Numbered from the stretch's first letter, positions 37,405 through 46,385 are shown. The stretch is DNA of 64,000 nucleotides from an uncultured Thalassotalea sp. (GCA_947502355.1 CANMZP010000016.1:28338-92337); one strand, 5' to 3'. Notes: a model not told the origin generated them from the letters alone. Made by a program: numbers and translations.

Positions 37405-38865
37405 TTAATCTGCGCTTTTATCTGATAGGTTTGCATTCAATTGTTTCTGCAATAGAGACTCAAATTTCTCCTGATCATACAATCCCAAGGATTCCGCCGC
37501 TATCGTTAAAGAAACGTTCTGTTGATTCGCTTTGTACGCTATCTGTGCTGCCACGTCATACCCAAGTATAGGCGCTAAAAGAGTAATGACCGACAAGTTG
37601 TTACGCATATTTGAGTCAATTTGTGCATGATTAAGTTTCAAGCCTCGTATGCAGTTTACGGTAAACGAAGACATCGCATCGGACAGCAATTCGATACTCT
37701 CTAAAATGTTATGAATAATCACTGGCCGATAAGTGTTTAGTTGCAGCTGCCCATTCGAGGCAGCGAGAGATATTGTCAGGTCATTGCCAAAAACCTGTAA
37801 ACACACCATGCTCAATGCCTCGCATTGTGTCGGATTTACCTTGCCCGGCATAATAGAGCTTCCAGGTTCGTTTGCGGGCAAATGCCATTCATTCAAGCCG
37901 CAGCGCGGGCCACTGCCTAGTAGCCGAAAATCATTGGCAAGTTTAAACAAGGCCGTAGCGAGTTGTTTGAGCGAAACGCTAAACCGCATTAATGCATCTT
38001 CACCAGAAACTGCCGCATAGAGATTTTCATGCTGAACAAATGGCAACTGGTACTGCTCTGCCAGCACCACAATCGCCTGCTGACCGAATAACTTTGGTGC
38101 GTTAGCACCTGAACCTATCGCCGTGCCACCAAGAGCTAACTGATAAACCGGGATCAGACCCTCTTCTATAGCTCTTTTAGCCGCTGTTAGCTGTTGCTCG
38201 TGAGCTGACAAAATTGCACTGGCTTTAATTGGTAACGCATCCATTAAGTGAGTGCGAGCAACAGTGAACAACTCATCGAATTCTGATTGCTTCTTGGATA
38301 ACTCTCGTTCCATCCGCTCAATTGATGGCAGCAATATGTCCAATGACTGCTGAGCGACAACGATATGCATGGCGGTGGGAAAGACATCATTAGACGACTG
38401 TGACATGTTGATATGATCGTTGGGATGTAAGCGGGCATTATCTTTCGCAGAGCCTCCTTGGGCACCCTGAAGCAAATACGTATTTGCTAGCGATGTGATA
38501 ACCTCGTTGACGTTCATATTAGTTTGAGTTCCTGATCCTGTTTGCCATACTCGCAATGGAAATTGATCGGTATGCTTGCTATCAAGCAATTCGTTACAAG
38601 CAAAAACAATCGCTTTAAGCTGTTCGTCACTTATCAGGTGTAATCCATGATTAACTTGCGCACAGGCGCGCTTTATAGAAACAAGGGCATCAATAAAGCA
38701 CTGCTCAAAAGTATGTTTTCCAATCGCAAAATAGTTTAACGAAAGGTCAGTTTGTTTGCCCCAAAGCATAGATTTATTTTTAGCTGGGTCGGATACGGTT
38801 TTCTGGTTTCCTAATGTATTTCCTTGGGTGTGTTTTTTCGATGATTTTGTCATAGTAGAGCCCAT
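37405..38865 (-). CDS. fumC: Class II (iron-independent) fumarase
   Basis: Hydrates fumarate to malate without an Fe-S cluster, so it withstands superoxide. 486 residues with about 25 extra at the N-terminus (a polar MTKSSKKHTQGN stretch) compared with E. coli FumC. Motifs: VWQTGSGTQTNMNVNEV, HPNDHINMSQSSNDVFPTAMH, GGTAIGSGANA, and the superfamily signature GSSIMPGKVNPTQCEA. The last favours fumarase over aspartase. It lies between cbpA and nhaA inside the IS21-like element and is probably an extra copy beside a chromosomal fumarase. Confidence 0.92.
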   Translation of the reverse strand: MGSTMTKSSKKHTQGNTLGNQKTVSDPAKNKSMLWGKQTDLSLNYFAIGKHTFEQCFIDALVSIKRACAQVNHGLHLISDEQLKAIVFACNELLDSKHTDQFPLRVWQTGSGTQTNMNVNEVITSLANTYLLQGAQGGSAKDNARLHPNDHINMSQSSNDVFPTAMHIVVAQQSLDILLPSIERMERELSKKQSEFDELFTVARTHLMDALPIKASAILSAHEQQLTAAKRAIEEGLIPVYQLALGGTAIGSGANAPKLFGQQAIVVLAEQYQLPFVQHENLYAAVSGEDALMRFSVSLKQLATALFKLANDFRLLGSGPRCGLNEWHLPANEPGSSIMPGKVNPTQCEALSMVCLQVFGNDLTISLAASNGQLQLNTYRPVIIHNILESIELLSDAMSSFTVNCIRGLKLNHAQIDSNMRNNLSVITLLAPILGYDVAAQIAYKANQQNVSLTIAAESLGLYDQEKFESLLQKQLNANLSDKSAD

Positions 38866-38914
38866 TTATCTTTTTCGCTTGAACAGATGTTCGTACTCTT
38901 CCAACTTAAAACGT

Positions 38915-40309
38915 TCAGTCACAGGGGTTTTTAATCATGCGTTTATCTTTCGCGAGAGAGCTAAAGGGCTGCTCACTATCATCTGACTTAGTCACATACA
39001 ATAAAAGCATTAAACCTAAAAATGCAGATAAAACTGACGCACAAAGGATACCGAATTTCACCGCATTAATATGCGCTGAGCTAAAAGCCAGATTGGCAAT
39101 AAATAAGGCCATAGTGAAACCAATACCTGCCAACAGTCCACCTGCTAAAATCATTAGCCAACTTAAATTTGAAGGCAATACAGCGAATCGCAGTTGAATC
39201 GCTACCCAACTGAACAAGAAGACACCTAACGGTTTGCCTATCACGAAACCAAGAAATACCGCCATCGCGAGTGGAGAAGTTACCTCTATTCCCCTCAATG
39301 CTATCCCCGCATTAGCAAGGGCAAATAAGGGCATCACAACAAAGCCCACCCAAGGGTGAAGCATCATCTCCAAACGTTCTACCGGTGAAAGGACTTCACG
39401 TGCAGCCGCTTCAGCCGTTTTCAATGCTTTACGATCAGGCGTATCACCACTCCAATGATTACCCGGTGGATAAGCCACTACGCAATCCATAATAGTGTGT
39501 AGACGGTCATCTGTTATCCATTTTGTTGTTGGGGTCATTAGCCCCAGAATGACGCCAGTGACTGTTGGGTGGATACCCGATGCATCAACCGCCAACCAGA
39601 TCAGAATCCCCGCTATAAAGAACAAGGCTATACTGCGGATGCCGATAAATGCCATGACTTTAACAACAATGAATCCGAGTAACGCGAATCCAATGGCTAG
39701 CCAATTAATGCCACTACCATAACCCACGGCGACAACGATAATGGCACCGATGTCATCAACTACGGCTAGTGATAACATAAATATTCTCAAGCTTTTAGGA
39801 ATTCGCGTGCCCAACAGTGCCAAGCAACCGATCACAAACGCCGTGTCCGTCGCCATAACAGTTCCCCAACCATGTTGACCTAGCTCACCATACTGAAAAA
39901 AGAGATAAATTAGAGCGGGCACTAGCATTCCGCCTACTGCAGCGGAAATAGATAACATAGCAAGGCGTGGATTACGCAATTCTCCAAGCACTAGCTCTCG
40001 CTTGAGTTCTAGCGCAATTAAAAAGAAAAACAGCGTCATTACCGCATCATTTATCCAACTATGTAACGAACGCTCAAATGCAAAAGTACCAATGTTTATT
40101 CCGAGCGATACATGCCACAAGTCATTAAACGATTCACTTAGTGGGGAGTTTGCCAACGATAATGCCAGAAAGGTGGATAACAGCAAAACAACACCTGCAG
40201 TCGCTTCAATTTTAATAAATCGTGTAAGGGGTTGGACGACCCAATCAATATGCTCTTTGGGTAATTGCGTTGGGTGTCCCCGTTTATCACTCATCGATTT
40301 ATGGTTCAT
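38915..40309 (-). CDS. nhaA: Na+/H+ antiporter NhaA
   Basis: Inner-membrane antiporter exporting Na+ for H+ at high pH or salt. 464 residues, longer than E. coli NhaA, with about 11-12 hydrophobic segments. Paired aspartates of the ion site are in LAVVDDIGAIIVVAVGYG, with DAVMTLFFFLIALELKREL and ILAGGLLAGIGFTMALFIANLAF also typical. Possibly in one transcript with acnA-hflCK upstream, although 332 bp separate it from acnA. Confidence 0.94.
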   Translation of the reverse strand: MNHKSMSDKRGHPTQLPKEHIDWVVQPLTRFIKIEATAGVVLLLSTFLALSLANSPLSESFNDLWHVSLGINIGTFAFERSLHSWINDAVMTLFFFLIALELKRELVLGELRNPRLAMLSISAAVGGMLVPALIYLFFQYGELGQHGWGTVMATDTAFVIGCLALLGTRIPKSLRIFMLSLAVVDDIGAIIVVAVGYGSGINWLAIGFALLGFIVVKVMAFIGIRSIALFFIAGILIWLAVDASGIHPTVTGVILGLMTPTTKWITDDRLHTIMDCVVAYPPGNHWSGDTPDRKALKTAEAAAREVLSPVERLEMMLHPWVGFVVMPLFALANAGIALRGIEVTSPLAMAVFLGFVIGKPLGVFLFSWVAIQLRFAVLPSNLSWLMILAGGLLAGIGFTMALFIANLAFSSAHINAVKFGILCASVLSAFLGLMLLLYVTKSDDSEQPFSSLAKDKRMIKNPCD

Positions 40310-40348
40310 ATTTTACGCCTTGAGGTAATAGTGTTCTTTCCTCACCAT

Positions 40349-40456
40349 TCAATGCATAATTGATGGCACATTCAAGTTTTCCACATTAATAATGCTTATC
40401 TGCTTACAAGTAATGCCATATTTTTTCACCTTAGATATTTCACTATTTTTCATCAT
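40349..40456 (-). CDS. Possible small ORF upstream of nhaA (35 aa)
   Basis: Open frame beginning MMKNSEISKVKKYGITCKQ and ending SIMH. It resembles the short ORF that overlaps the acnA start (MMTVTAQNVLMKKYGILYKQ) in both position (after an hflC end) and in the KKYGI..KQ core. No good ribosome-binding site. It may be a decayed copy of that ORF rather than a working gene. Function unknown. Confidence 0.4.
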   Translation of the reverse strand: MMKNSEISKVKKYGITCKQISIINVENLNVPSIMH

Positions 40457-40541
40457 CACAGAACCCGTTTGCTTGAATTCTATTAAGAAGCTTGAATAAA
40501 TCATTAGTCGTCGACAAAACCAAAGTTGTGTGCATTAAACT
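40443..40541 (-). pseudogene. hflC: hflC C-terminal remnant upstream of nhaA
   Basis: On the minus strand the frame reads HTTLVLSTTNDLFKLLN, close to the end of the intact HflC nearby (NTTLVMSTDSDLLKFIN). The DNA of the two segments is also visibly similar. No start or N-terminal part is present. It suggests an earlier tandem copy of hflC and its following small ORF, mostly deleted. Confidence 0.6.
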
Positions 40542-40641
40542 CATTTCCCAATGCAGCTATTTCTTTATTATTACTCGTGTGAGTAGCTAACTCTGTTCAG
40601 AAAACACTCAAGGGAAGCTGTTTGACAGGAGATGTATTTGT

Positions 40642-43398
40642 TCATAAAAATTGGCTTGCAACATATGGCAAAACCCCTCCTGCAAGAAAGTAATCTAGTT
40701 CCAAGGAGCTATTAATGCATAAAACTACAGGTATAGTTACAGCACAATTAATATCATCATTTTTCGCTGAATATATAATAAGTTGTAACGTCTGATTAGC
40801 TATTAATTGGTGTTTGCTTACATCGCCTTCGACTACAACATCTACTTTTTCATCGCCTGTCAACTGTAAACTTGCTAACGACGTTTTATTAGATAACTGC
40901 AATGGCATGATCCCCATTCCAACTAAATTACTTCGATGAATACGTTCAAATGATTCAGCAATAACGGCTTTAACTCCAAGTAATTGACAGCCTTTAGCTG
41001 CCCAATCTCGACTTGAGCCTGTTCCATATTCTTTACCCGCAAAAACTACCAAGGGTATGTTATTTTTTGCGTAAAACTTACTTGCTTCAAAAATAGAGAC
41101 ATGTGCATCACAATGCTCATTTTTATCATCGAAAATGCTCGTTATGCCCCCTTCTATGGGAGTTGTTAATTTATTTTTTAGCCTATTATTAGCAAACGTA
41201 CCACGCACCATAATTTCATGATTACCACGTCGAGCGCCATAACTATTGAATTGTTCAGGTGCAACACCTTTAGCAATAAGATATTTACCTGCAGGGCTAT
41301 ACGGGCTAATTTGCCCTGCCGGGGAGATATGGTCTGTCGTAATGGAGTCGCCAAAAATTGCTAAAATGTTAGCTGATTTAATTTTGATTGAACCATGGAC
41401 TTGATTACCGCTTTTTAAGCCTTCTTGACCTGTTTGCGCTAAAAACTCGAGGAAAGGAGGTTGAATAATATAAGTCGAATGACTATTCCACGGATAGCAG
41501 TCGGTATCACTTATTGGTAAATCTTCCCACGCATGGTCACCAATTAACATATCTTGATATGACAATGCATAACTCTCTTTGGTTATCGCACGCATTGTCT
41601 CGTTAACTAAGTAATCATTTGGCCAAATATCGCGTAAAAATGTCGGTTGACCATTCTTATCGATACCCAGAGGCTCATTATCAAAATTGATACGAGTATG
41701 TCCAACTAAAGCAAATGCAATAACAAGCGGAGGGGACATTAGCCAGTTTAATCGAACGGAGGGGTGAATACGGCCTTCAAAATTACGGTTTCCAGATAAA
41801 ACAGCGCCTACATTTAAATGACCTTCGCTAATTTGCTGTTCTATATCAGGGTCTAGTGGCCCAGAGTTACCGATACAAGTTGTACAACCAAAGCCAATAC
41901 AATTAAAGCCTAGTTTATCTAAATATTGCTGTAAACCAGAACTATCAAGGTAGCGTGCAACAACTTGAGAACCCGGTGCTAAAGATGTTTTTACATTAGG
42001 GCTAATTTTTAGGCCTCGTTCAACGGCTGCTTTTGCCATTAACCCTGCTTGTAACATCACTTTAGGATTGGAAGTATTAGTACAAGAAGTGATCGCCGCA
42101 ATGACAATATCTCCGCAGGTTACTGGTCTTCGTCTATAGGGTAATCTCTCTACGGTAGGGCAATGCCCATCAAGCTCGCTTACCTCTTTGGTCACTCGTT
42201 TTATACTATTAAGTGAAAAACAATCTTGTGGTCGCTTTGGTCCTGCAACCGAAGGCTCTATTGTGTTAAGGTCTATGACAATATTTTCAGGGTATGTTGC
42301 ATGAGCCTTAGAATCTTCATTCCATAATTTTTGCGCTAAGGCATAGGTGTGAACACGTTCAACTAATGCCGATGAACGATTAGTGAGCTTTAAGTATTCA
42401 ATAACTTCATTATCAATGTGAAATAGACCACAGGTCGCCCCGTATTCAGGAGCCATATTGGCAACCGTTGCCCTGTCGGCGATACTTAATTCTGAAACAC
42501 CGGAACCATAAAACTCAACGAATTTGCCAACGACACCATTCTTTCTCAATATTTGAGTGATAGTTAAGACTAAATCAGTTGCTGTGGTACCGACTTGCAT
42601 TTTTCCAAGCAGTTTAACGCCTACTATTTGAGGAGTACTTATACTCAATGGTTGGCCTAACATTACGGCTTCGGCCTCAATACCTCCGACTCCCCAACCG
42701 AGCACCCCCAAGCCATTAATCATCGTCGTATGACTATCAGTGCCGATCAATGTGTCTGGAATTAACACATTAACTTCATCTCTAACCACTTGTGCTAAAT
42801 ATTCGAGATTAACCTGATGGCAAATGCCACGCCCTGGTGGGATAATTGTTAAATTACTGAATGAGGCTTGTGCCCATTTTAAGAATTGGTAACGCTCATG
42901 ATTTCTCTCCATCTCACGTTGTTGATTATGCGTCAATGAAGAGGGGCTGCCGGCCTGATCTGCAATAATTGAATGATCTATCACTAAATCAACTGGGCAT
43001 ACGGGATTTATAATACTAGCATCACCGCCTTTATCTGCTATTGCATCTCGCATTGCTGCCAAGTCAACTAATGCGGGTACGCCTGTATAGTCTTGCATTA
43101 ATACACGAGTGGGGAAAAATGGAAATTCAAAGTTAGTTGGAAATGTTGAATCCACTATATTTTTGATTGTTTTGACAACATTTTGATAATGAAAAGTGTC
43201 ATTAGTTGAGCAGTTTCTAAGGGTGTTTTCTAAAAATATCTTGGTAATGTATGGTAGGTCATCCAAATTGAACTGAAAATCTTCAGCAAGCTTGTTTAGC
43301 GACCAATAGTAAAAAATGTTGCCTTTATTGCCTTTGTTATTATCAATTAATCGCGTTAAGTACCTTTCTTGCCATGCGGCTTTATTTATTGAAATCAT
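40642..43398 (-). CDS. acnA: Aconitate hydratase A
   Basis: Interconverts citrate and isocitrate; AcnA-type enzymes are the stable, stress-induced aconitases. About 918 residues from the ATG at 43398 (AAGGAG 7 bases upstream; an earlier frame adds MFLRSNP). Fe-S ligands are in SCTNTSNPKVM and GFGCTTCIGNSGPL. Other motifs are IGTDSHTTMINGLGVLGWGVGGIEA and, in the swivel domain, GKEYGTGSSRDWAAKG. Its start lies inside the end of a 57-residue ORF that follows hflC. As part of the IS21-like cargo it is probably a second aconitase for the cell. Confidence 0.94.
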   Translation of the reverse strand: MISINKAAWQERYLTRLIDNNKGNKGNIFYYWSLNKLAEDFQFNLDDLPYITKIFLENTLRNCSTNDTFHYQNVVKTIKNIVDSTFPTNFEFPFFPTRVLMQDYTGVPALVDLAAMRDAIADKGGDASIINPVCPVDLVIDHSIIADQAGSPSSLTHNQQREMERNHERYQFLKWAQASFSNLTIIPPGRGICHQVNLEYLAQVVRDEVNVLIPDTLIGTDSHTTMINGLGVLGWGVGGIEAEAVMLGQPLSISTPQIVGVKLLGKMQVGTTATDLVLTITQILRKNGVVGKFVEFYGSGVSELSIADRATVANMAPEYGATCGLFHIDNEVIEYLKLTNRSSALVERVHTYALAQKLWNEDSKAHATYPENIVIDLNTIEPSVAGPKRPQDCFSLNSIKRVTKEVSELDGHCPTVERLPYRRRPVTCGDIVIAAITSCTNTSNPKVMLQAGLMAKAAVERGLKISPNVKTSLAPGSQVVARYLDSSGLQQYLDKLGFNCIGFGCTTCIGNSGPLDPDIEQQISEGHLNVGAVLSGNRNFEGRIHPSVRLNWLMSPPLVIAFALVGHTRINFDNEPLGIDKNGQPTFLRDIWPNDYLVNETMRAITKESYALSYQDMLIGDHAWEDLPISDTDCYPWNSHSTYIIQPPFLEFLAQTGQEGLKSGNQVHGSIKIKSANILAIFGDSITTDHISPAGQISPYSPAGKYLIAKGVAPEQFNSYGARRGNHEIMVRGTFANNRLKNKLTTPIEGGITSIFDDKNEHCDAHVSIFEASKFYAKNNIPLVVFAGKEYGTGSSRDWAAKGCQLLGVKAVIAESFERIHRSNLVGMGIMPLQLSNKTSLASLQLTGDEKVDVVVEGDVSKHQLIANQTLQLIIYSAKNDDINCAVTIPVVLCINSSLELDYFLAGGVLPYVASQFL

Positions 43399-43555
43399 TG
43401 GATTGCTCCTTAGGAACATCTTGATCTAACGCTGCCGTATTTAATGCATCTTGAAAATTATTAAAATGTGAATTTTTATAACAATAAATTGTCATTTGTT
43501 TGTATAAAATACCGTATTTTTTCATCAATACGTTTTGAGCCGTCACTGTCATCAT
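43382..43555 (-). CDS. Small ORF between hflC and acnA (57 aa)
   Basis: Begins MMTVTAQNVLMKKYGILYKQ, with GGAG upstream, and runs 17 bp into the acnA start, which would couple translation. It shares the KKYGI..KQ core with a shorter frame before nhaA. No signal peptide or domain recognised. Could be a real small protein or a leader ORF. Confidence 0.45.
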   Translation of the reverse strand: MMTVTAQNVLMKKYGILYKQMTIYCYKNSHFNNFQDALNTAALDQDVPKEQSNDFNK

Positions 43556-43624
43556 TATGCTCACTCCATTTACGTTTAAAAAGAAGCGGCGCGTAAATAC
43601 AAGCGAACCGCATAACAATTAGAC

Positions 43625-44602
43625 CTAGTAATTTTTGCCCGAATGGCTAATGCCATTAATAAATTTTAATAAATCACTGTCTGTTGACATAACCAGCGTT
43701 GTATTATCAGCAATAATGTCAGGATAGGCTCGCATGGTGCGCGTAAATTGATAAAGCTGCATAGCTTCTGGGCTTTGGCTGTAGGATTTTGCGTAAATAT
43801 TCGCGGCCTGTGCATCGGCTAATCCTCTAATGGTTTCAACCGCTTTATAAGCCTCTGATTGAATTTTATTTAAGTCTCTAACACGGTTACCACGTATTCT
43901 TGCTGCTTCACCGTTACCTTCCGATAAAAATCGTTCGGCAATTTGCCTACGTTCACTGATCATACGGTCGTAAATTTTAGGGCGTACACTTTCATTGTAA
44001 TTAATGCGCTTAAAGCGAATATCAAGCAATTCAATACCAAATACTTTGACTTTCTCAGCAGCTGCAGTAAATATCTCTTCTTCAACCCATTTTCTACCTT
44101 TTTTAATAGGCACTAAATTGCCCATTTTTAAATCTCTTTCAGCTTCGGTTAGCATGGCATCGCGAAGTGGCTTGCGGTCATTGGTGGTACGAATTATTTC
44201 GATGAGTTCATGTTTTGCCACAGCATTGCGCGTTTCACTGCCTAATATATCGTCGAGCCGAGATTGCGCACTACGCTCGTCTCGCAATCTTAAGAAGTAC
44301 TGCAGAGGATCGGTAATTCGCCAACGGGCAAAAAGGTCTACTGAAATATATAACTTATCTTTAGTTGGCATATCGGAGGGGGCACCATCCCATTCTAATA
44401 TACGCTTATCAATGGCGTTTACAGATTGAATGAAAGGCATTTTCGCGTTTAAACCCGCCGTCATTACTGGCTCGCCAATCGGTTTACCAAACTGGGTAAT
44501 GATCACTTGTTCCACTTCATCTACGGTATAAAGCGATTGCTGTAAAGTTATGACAAAACACACCAATACGACCAAGAAAATAGTAACTTTTTTGGAGATC
44601 AT
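43625..44602 (-). CDS. hflC: HflC-like membrane protease modulator
   Basis: SPFH/prohibitin-family protein that forms the HflKC cage around FtsH. 325 residues: one N-terminal membrane segment (about 5-22), the SPFH domain (VDEVEQVIITQFGKPIGEP, ISVDLFARWRITDP), a coiled-coil region (RRQIAERFLSEGNGEAARIRGNR) and an HflC-type end NTTLVMSTDSDLLKFIN. Its ATG overlaps the hflK stop by 4 bp. This pair lies away from the usual hfq-hflX-hflK-hflC operon, so it is probably an additional copy carried by the IS21-like element. Confidence 0.92.
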   Translation of the reverse strand: MISKKVTIFLVVLVCFVITLQQSLYTVDEVEQVIITQFGKPIGEPVMTAGLNAKMPFIQSVNAIDKRILEWDGAPSDMPTKDKLYISVDLFARWRITDPLQYFLRLRDERSAQSRLDDILGSETRNAVAKHELIEIIRTTNDRKPLRDAMLTEAERDLKMGNLVPIKKGRKWVEEEIFTAAAEKVKVFGIELLDIRFKRINYNESVRPKIYDRMISERRQIAERFLSEGNGEAARIRGNRVRDLNKIQSEAYKAVETIRGLADAQAANIYAKSYSQSPEAMQLYQFTRTMRAYPDIIADNTTLVMSTDSDLLKFINGISHSGKNY

Positions 44603-45675
44603 CGCTTTTCTCCTGTTTTTAACATTTTATTTGATTGTTCAAGGTTAAGCAGTGGCAATATACTACTTGTTGATTTATCGATAATGATTTTAGAGTGCAC
44701 TTGGGGTAATACTTGTTGCATGGTTTCAATGTAAATACGACGAAGTGTGACTTCCGGTGCTTTAACATATTGAACCAGTAGAGCATCAAACCTTGCTATA
44801 TCCCCCTCAGCTTCATTAATACGTTTTAATCGATAGCCATCCGCCTCACGAATTCGCTGATCTTTCTCACCCAGTGCTAAAGGAATAATTTTGTTGTAGT
44901 CTCGTCTGGCTTCATTGATCAGCTTTTCTTTTTCTTGCTGTGCTTGATTCACCTCATTAAAAGATTCTTGTACAGGTTTAGGCGGGTTAATATTCTTTAA
45001 CTGTACTTGATCAATACTAATACCCATAGTGTATTTGGTTGAAAGGGTTTGCATTTTTACTAATGCTTGCGATTCTATTTCTTGACGACCAATGGTAATT
45101 ACTTCATCAACGGTTCTATCTCCTACTACTTCACGCATGACTGACTCAGAGACGTACCTAAGTGTTTCACTGGGCTCCCTGACTTCAAATAGAAATTTAA
45201 CGGGGTCTAAAATTCGATATTGTACGACCCACTCAACTAACGCGGCATTAAGGTCACCTGTCACCATTTGAGTTTCTCGTTGTTCGTCATGGTTTAGGCT
45301 ATTTTGAAAAGGATCTTGTGCACCAGACGTTGTAAAGCCAAATTCCTGCTTTAATTGTCGCTTAACGGGAACAGTGGTTGCTGATTCAATACCAAATGGA
45401 AATTTAAAATGCAGCCCCGGAGGCACTTCTCTAGCATACTTGCCAAATCGTTTAACAATAGCAACAGAATCACTTGGAATCGTATAAACCGACTTCCAGG
45501 CAGTGAAACCCAATAGAATTAAAAGTAGTAGCCAGAAGAAATTAAGGAAACTCCCACCAGGCAAAAAACCTTGAAACTTAGACAAGCCATCTTTAAAAAG
45601 TTGATCTAAATCGGGTGGAACAGGCGATTTATCGCCCCATGGACCTCCAGGAGGAGGTGTGACGTTAGTAGGCAT
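44599..45675 (-). CDS. hflK: HflK-like membrane protease modulator
   Basis: Partner of HflC. 358 residues with a Gly/Pro-rich cytoplasmic start (PPPGGPWGDKSPVPPDLDQLF), a membrane helix (about 43-62), an SPFH domain (YTIPSDSVAIVKRFGKYAREVPPGLHFKFPFGIE), and a long coiled coil (QAQQEKEKLINEARRDYNKI). AGAGGG lies before the ATG. First gene of the leftward acn/hfl operon, with a heat-shock-like promoter about 50 bp upstream. Confidence 0.92.
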   Translation of the reverse strand: MPTNVTPPPGGPWGDKSPVPPDLDQLFKDGLSKFQGFLPGGSFLNFFWLLLLILLGFTAWKSVYTIPSDSVAIVKRFGKYAREVPPGLHFKFPFGIESATTVPVKRQLKQEFGFTTSGAQDPFQNSLNHDEQRETQMVTGDLNAALVEWVVQYRILDPVKFLFEVREPSETLRYVSESVMREVVGDRTVDEVITIGRQEIESQALVKMQTLSTKYTMGISIDQVQLKNINPPKPVQESFNEVNQAQQEKEKLINEARRDYNKIIPLALGEKDQRIREADGYRLKRINEAEGDIARFDALLVQYVKAPEVTLRRIYIETMQQVLPQVHSKIIIDKSTSSILPLLNLEQSNKMLKTGEKR

Positions 45676-45720
45676 AATAATGCCCTCTGAATAAATGACC
45701 TTAATTGGTCACTTACCTTT

Positions 45721-45750
45721 ATATATGAGGTCAAAAAACAAACAATCAAG
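45721..45750 (-). promoter_or_regulatory. Heat-shock (sigma-32)-like promoter before hflK
   Basis: Minus strand: CTTGAT (45750-45745), 14-base spacer, CCTCATAT (45730-45723). The sigma-32 consensus is CTTGAAA, 11-16 bases, CCCCATNT. Transcription would start about 40 bases before the hflK ATG. The match is good but not perfect. Confidence 0.45.
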
Positions 45751-45819
45751 GGAAGGGAATCAATTTATGGATTAAAAAGGAGAACAAAGTTATTTTATTT
45801 AATAATCTGCATAGAAAAT

Positions 45820-45856
45820 AGCTATTTGGAAAGAGCTATTTGGAAAGAGTTATTTT
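45820..45856. repeat. 14-bp tandem repeat upstream of hflK
   Basis: AGCTATTTGGAAAG occurs twice in direct succession (45820-45847) and a third partial copy AGTTATTTT follows. No function can be assigned; it lies inside the element between the hflK promoter and the right IS21-like tip. Confidence 0.7.
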
Positions 45857-46153
45857 CAAGGCAGCGAGCTTGTCGGTCAGGGTATATTTTTCAGTATGAA
45901 TGACCAACGGTGATCATCCCTTTTTTAACAGACACCAAAAATAGAATAGTTAAGCATAAAAATGCCTCCGACATAATTCTAACAATTGGTGTAATCCATA
46001 CACTTCATAAATGTAGTATTAATGTGTTTGCCATTATGCCGTCCGATGCTGATTTACGATATTAGTAGAACGTTTAATTTATGAAGGGAAGGTTTTGGAT
46101 TTGGCGAGCAACATGCAAACCAGGGGTTTTGAAATACATACTCTAAATTTGTT
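45857..46153. other. Non-coding stretch between hflK promoter and right transposon tip
   Basis: About 300 bases with no supported gene. Short TATTTT/ATTTAG-rich sequence only; probably the non-coding part of an old IS21 right end. Confidence 0.4.
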
Positions 46154-46272
46154 GTATTTTTTAGTGACAGTGTACATGTATTATTTAGTGACATTGATTA
46201 GTATTATTACTTTTTCAAAACCCCATACTTGTTGACATGCTACTGACACCCTATAGTCTTAGCGACATTAAA
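46154..46272. repeat. Right end of IS21-like element with internal repeats and TTAAA
   Basis: Read inward on the minus strand from 46267: TGTCGCTAAGACTATA (tip), TGTCAGTAG (about 46250-46239), TGTCACTAAATAATAC (46193-46178), TGTCACTAAAAAATAC (46169-46154). Iterated TGTC-CTAA units near the tips are an IS21-family trait. TTAAA at 46268-46272 repeats the sequence outside the left tip. Confidence 0.75.
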
Positions 46273-46276
46273 GCAT

Positions 46277-46313
46277 AAAAAAAGGCCAATGGTGACTTCA
46301 GTCCATTGGCCTT
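46277..46313 (-). terminator. Terminator of the GH3 hexosaminidase gene
   Basis: Stem AAGGCCAATGG / CCATTGGCCTT with a 10-base loop. On the minus strand it is followed by a run of T. It lies 73 bp beyond the GH3 stop and right next to the transposon edge. Confidence 0.88.
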
Positions 46314-46385
46314 AAGTGTGTTACATCAGTTGTTATTATTGTTATCTATACTACTTAGCCAAGCATTTAACTAGGTAGATTAATT

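Larger units (their letters stand above)
35660..46267. mobile_element. 10.6-kb IS21-like transposon carrying a stress and homeostasis gene set
   Basis: The block is bounded by inverted TGTCGCTAAGAC-ATA tips and flanked by direct TTAAA copies, as IS21-family insertion would leave. Right-tip internal repeats (TGTCACTAA at 46178-46193 and 46154-46169, TGTCAGTAG near 46239-46250) are like the multiple transposase-binding repeats of IS21 ends. The only transposase trace is the IstA C-terminus at the left tip, so the unit cannot move by itself. Cargo, all minus strand: cbpM, cbpA, fumC, nhaA, an hflC scrap, acnA, a small ORF, hflC, hflK. It separates the GMC gene from the terminator of the GH3 gene. 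Confidence 0.72.

Noticed and set aside
36051..45675. Identity with the known locus of heat resistance (tLST)
   Set aside because: The defining genes (small heat-shock proteins, clpK, ftsH copy, yfdX, hdeD, kefB, degP) are absent; only the general stress theme is shared.
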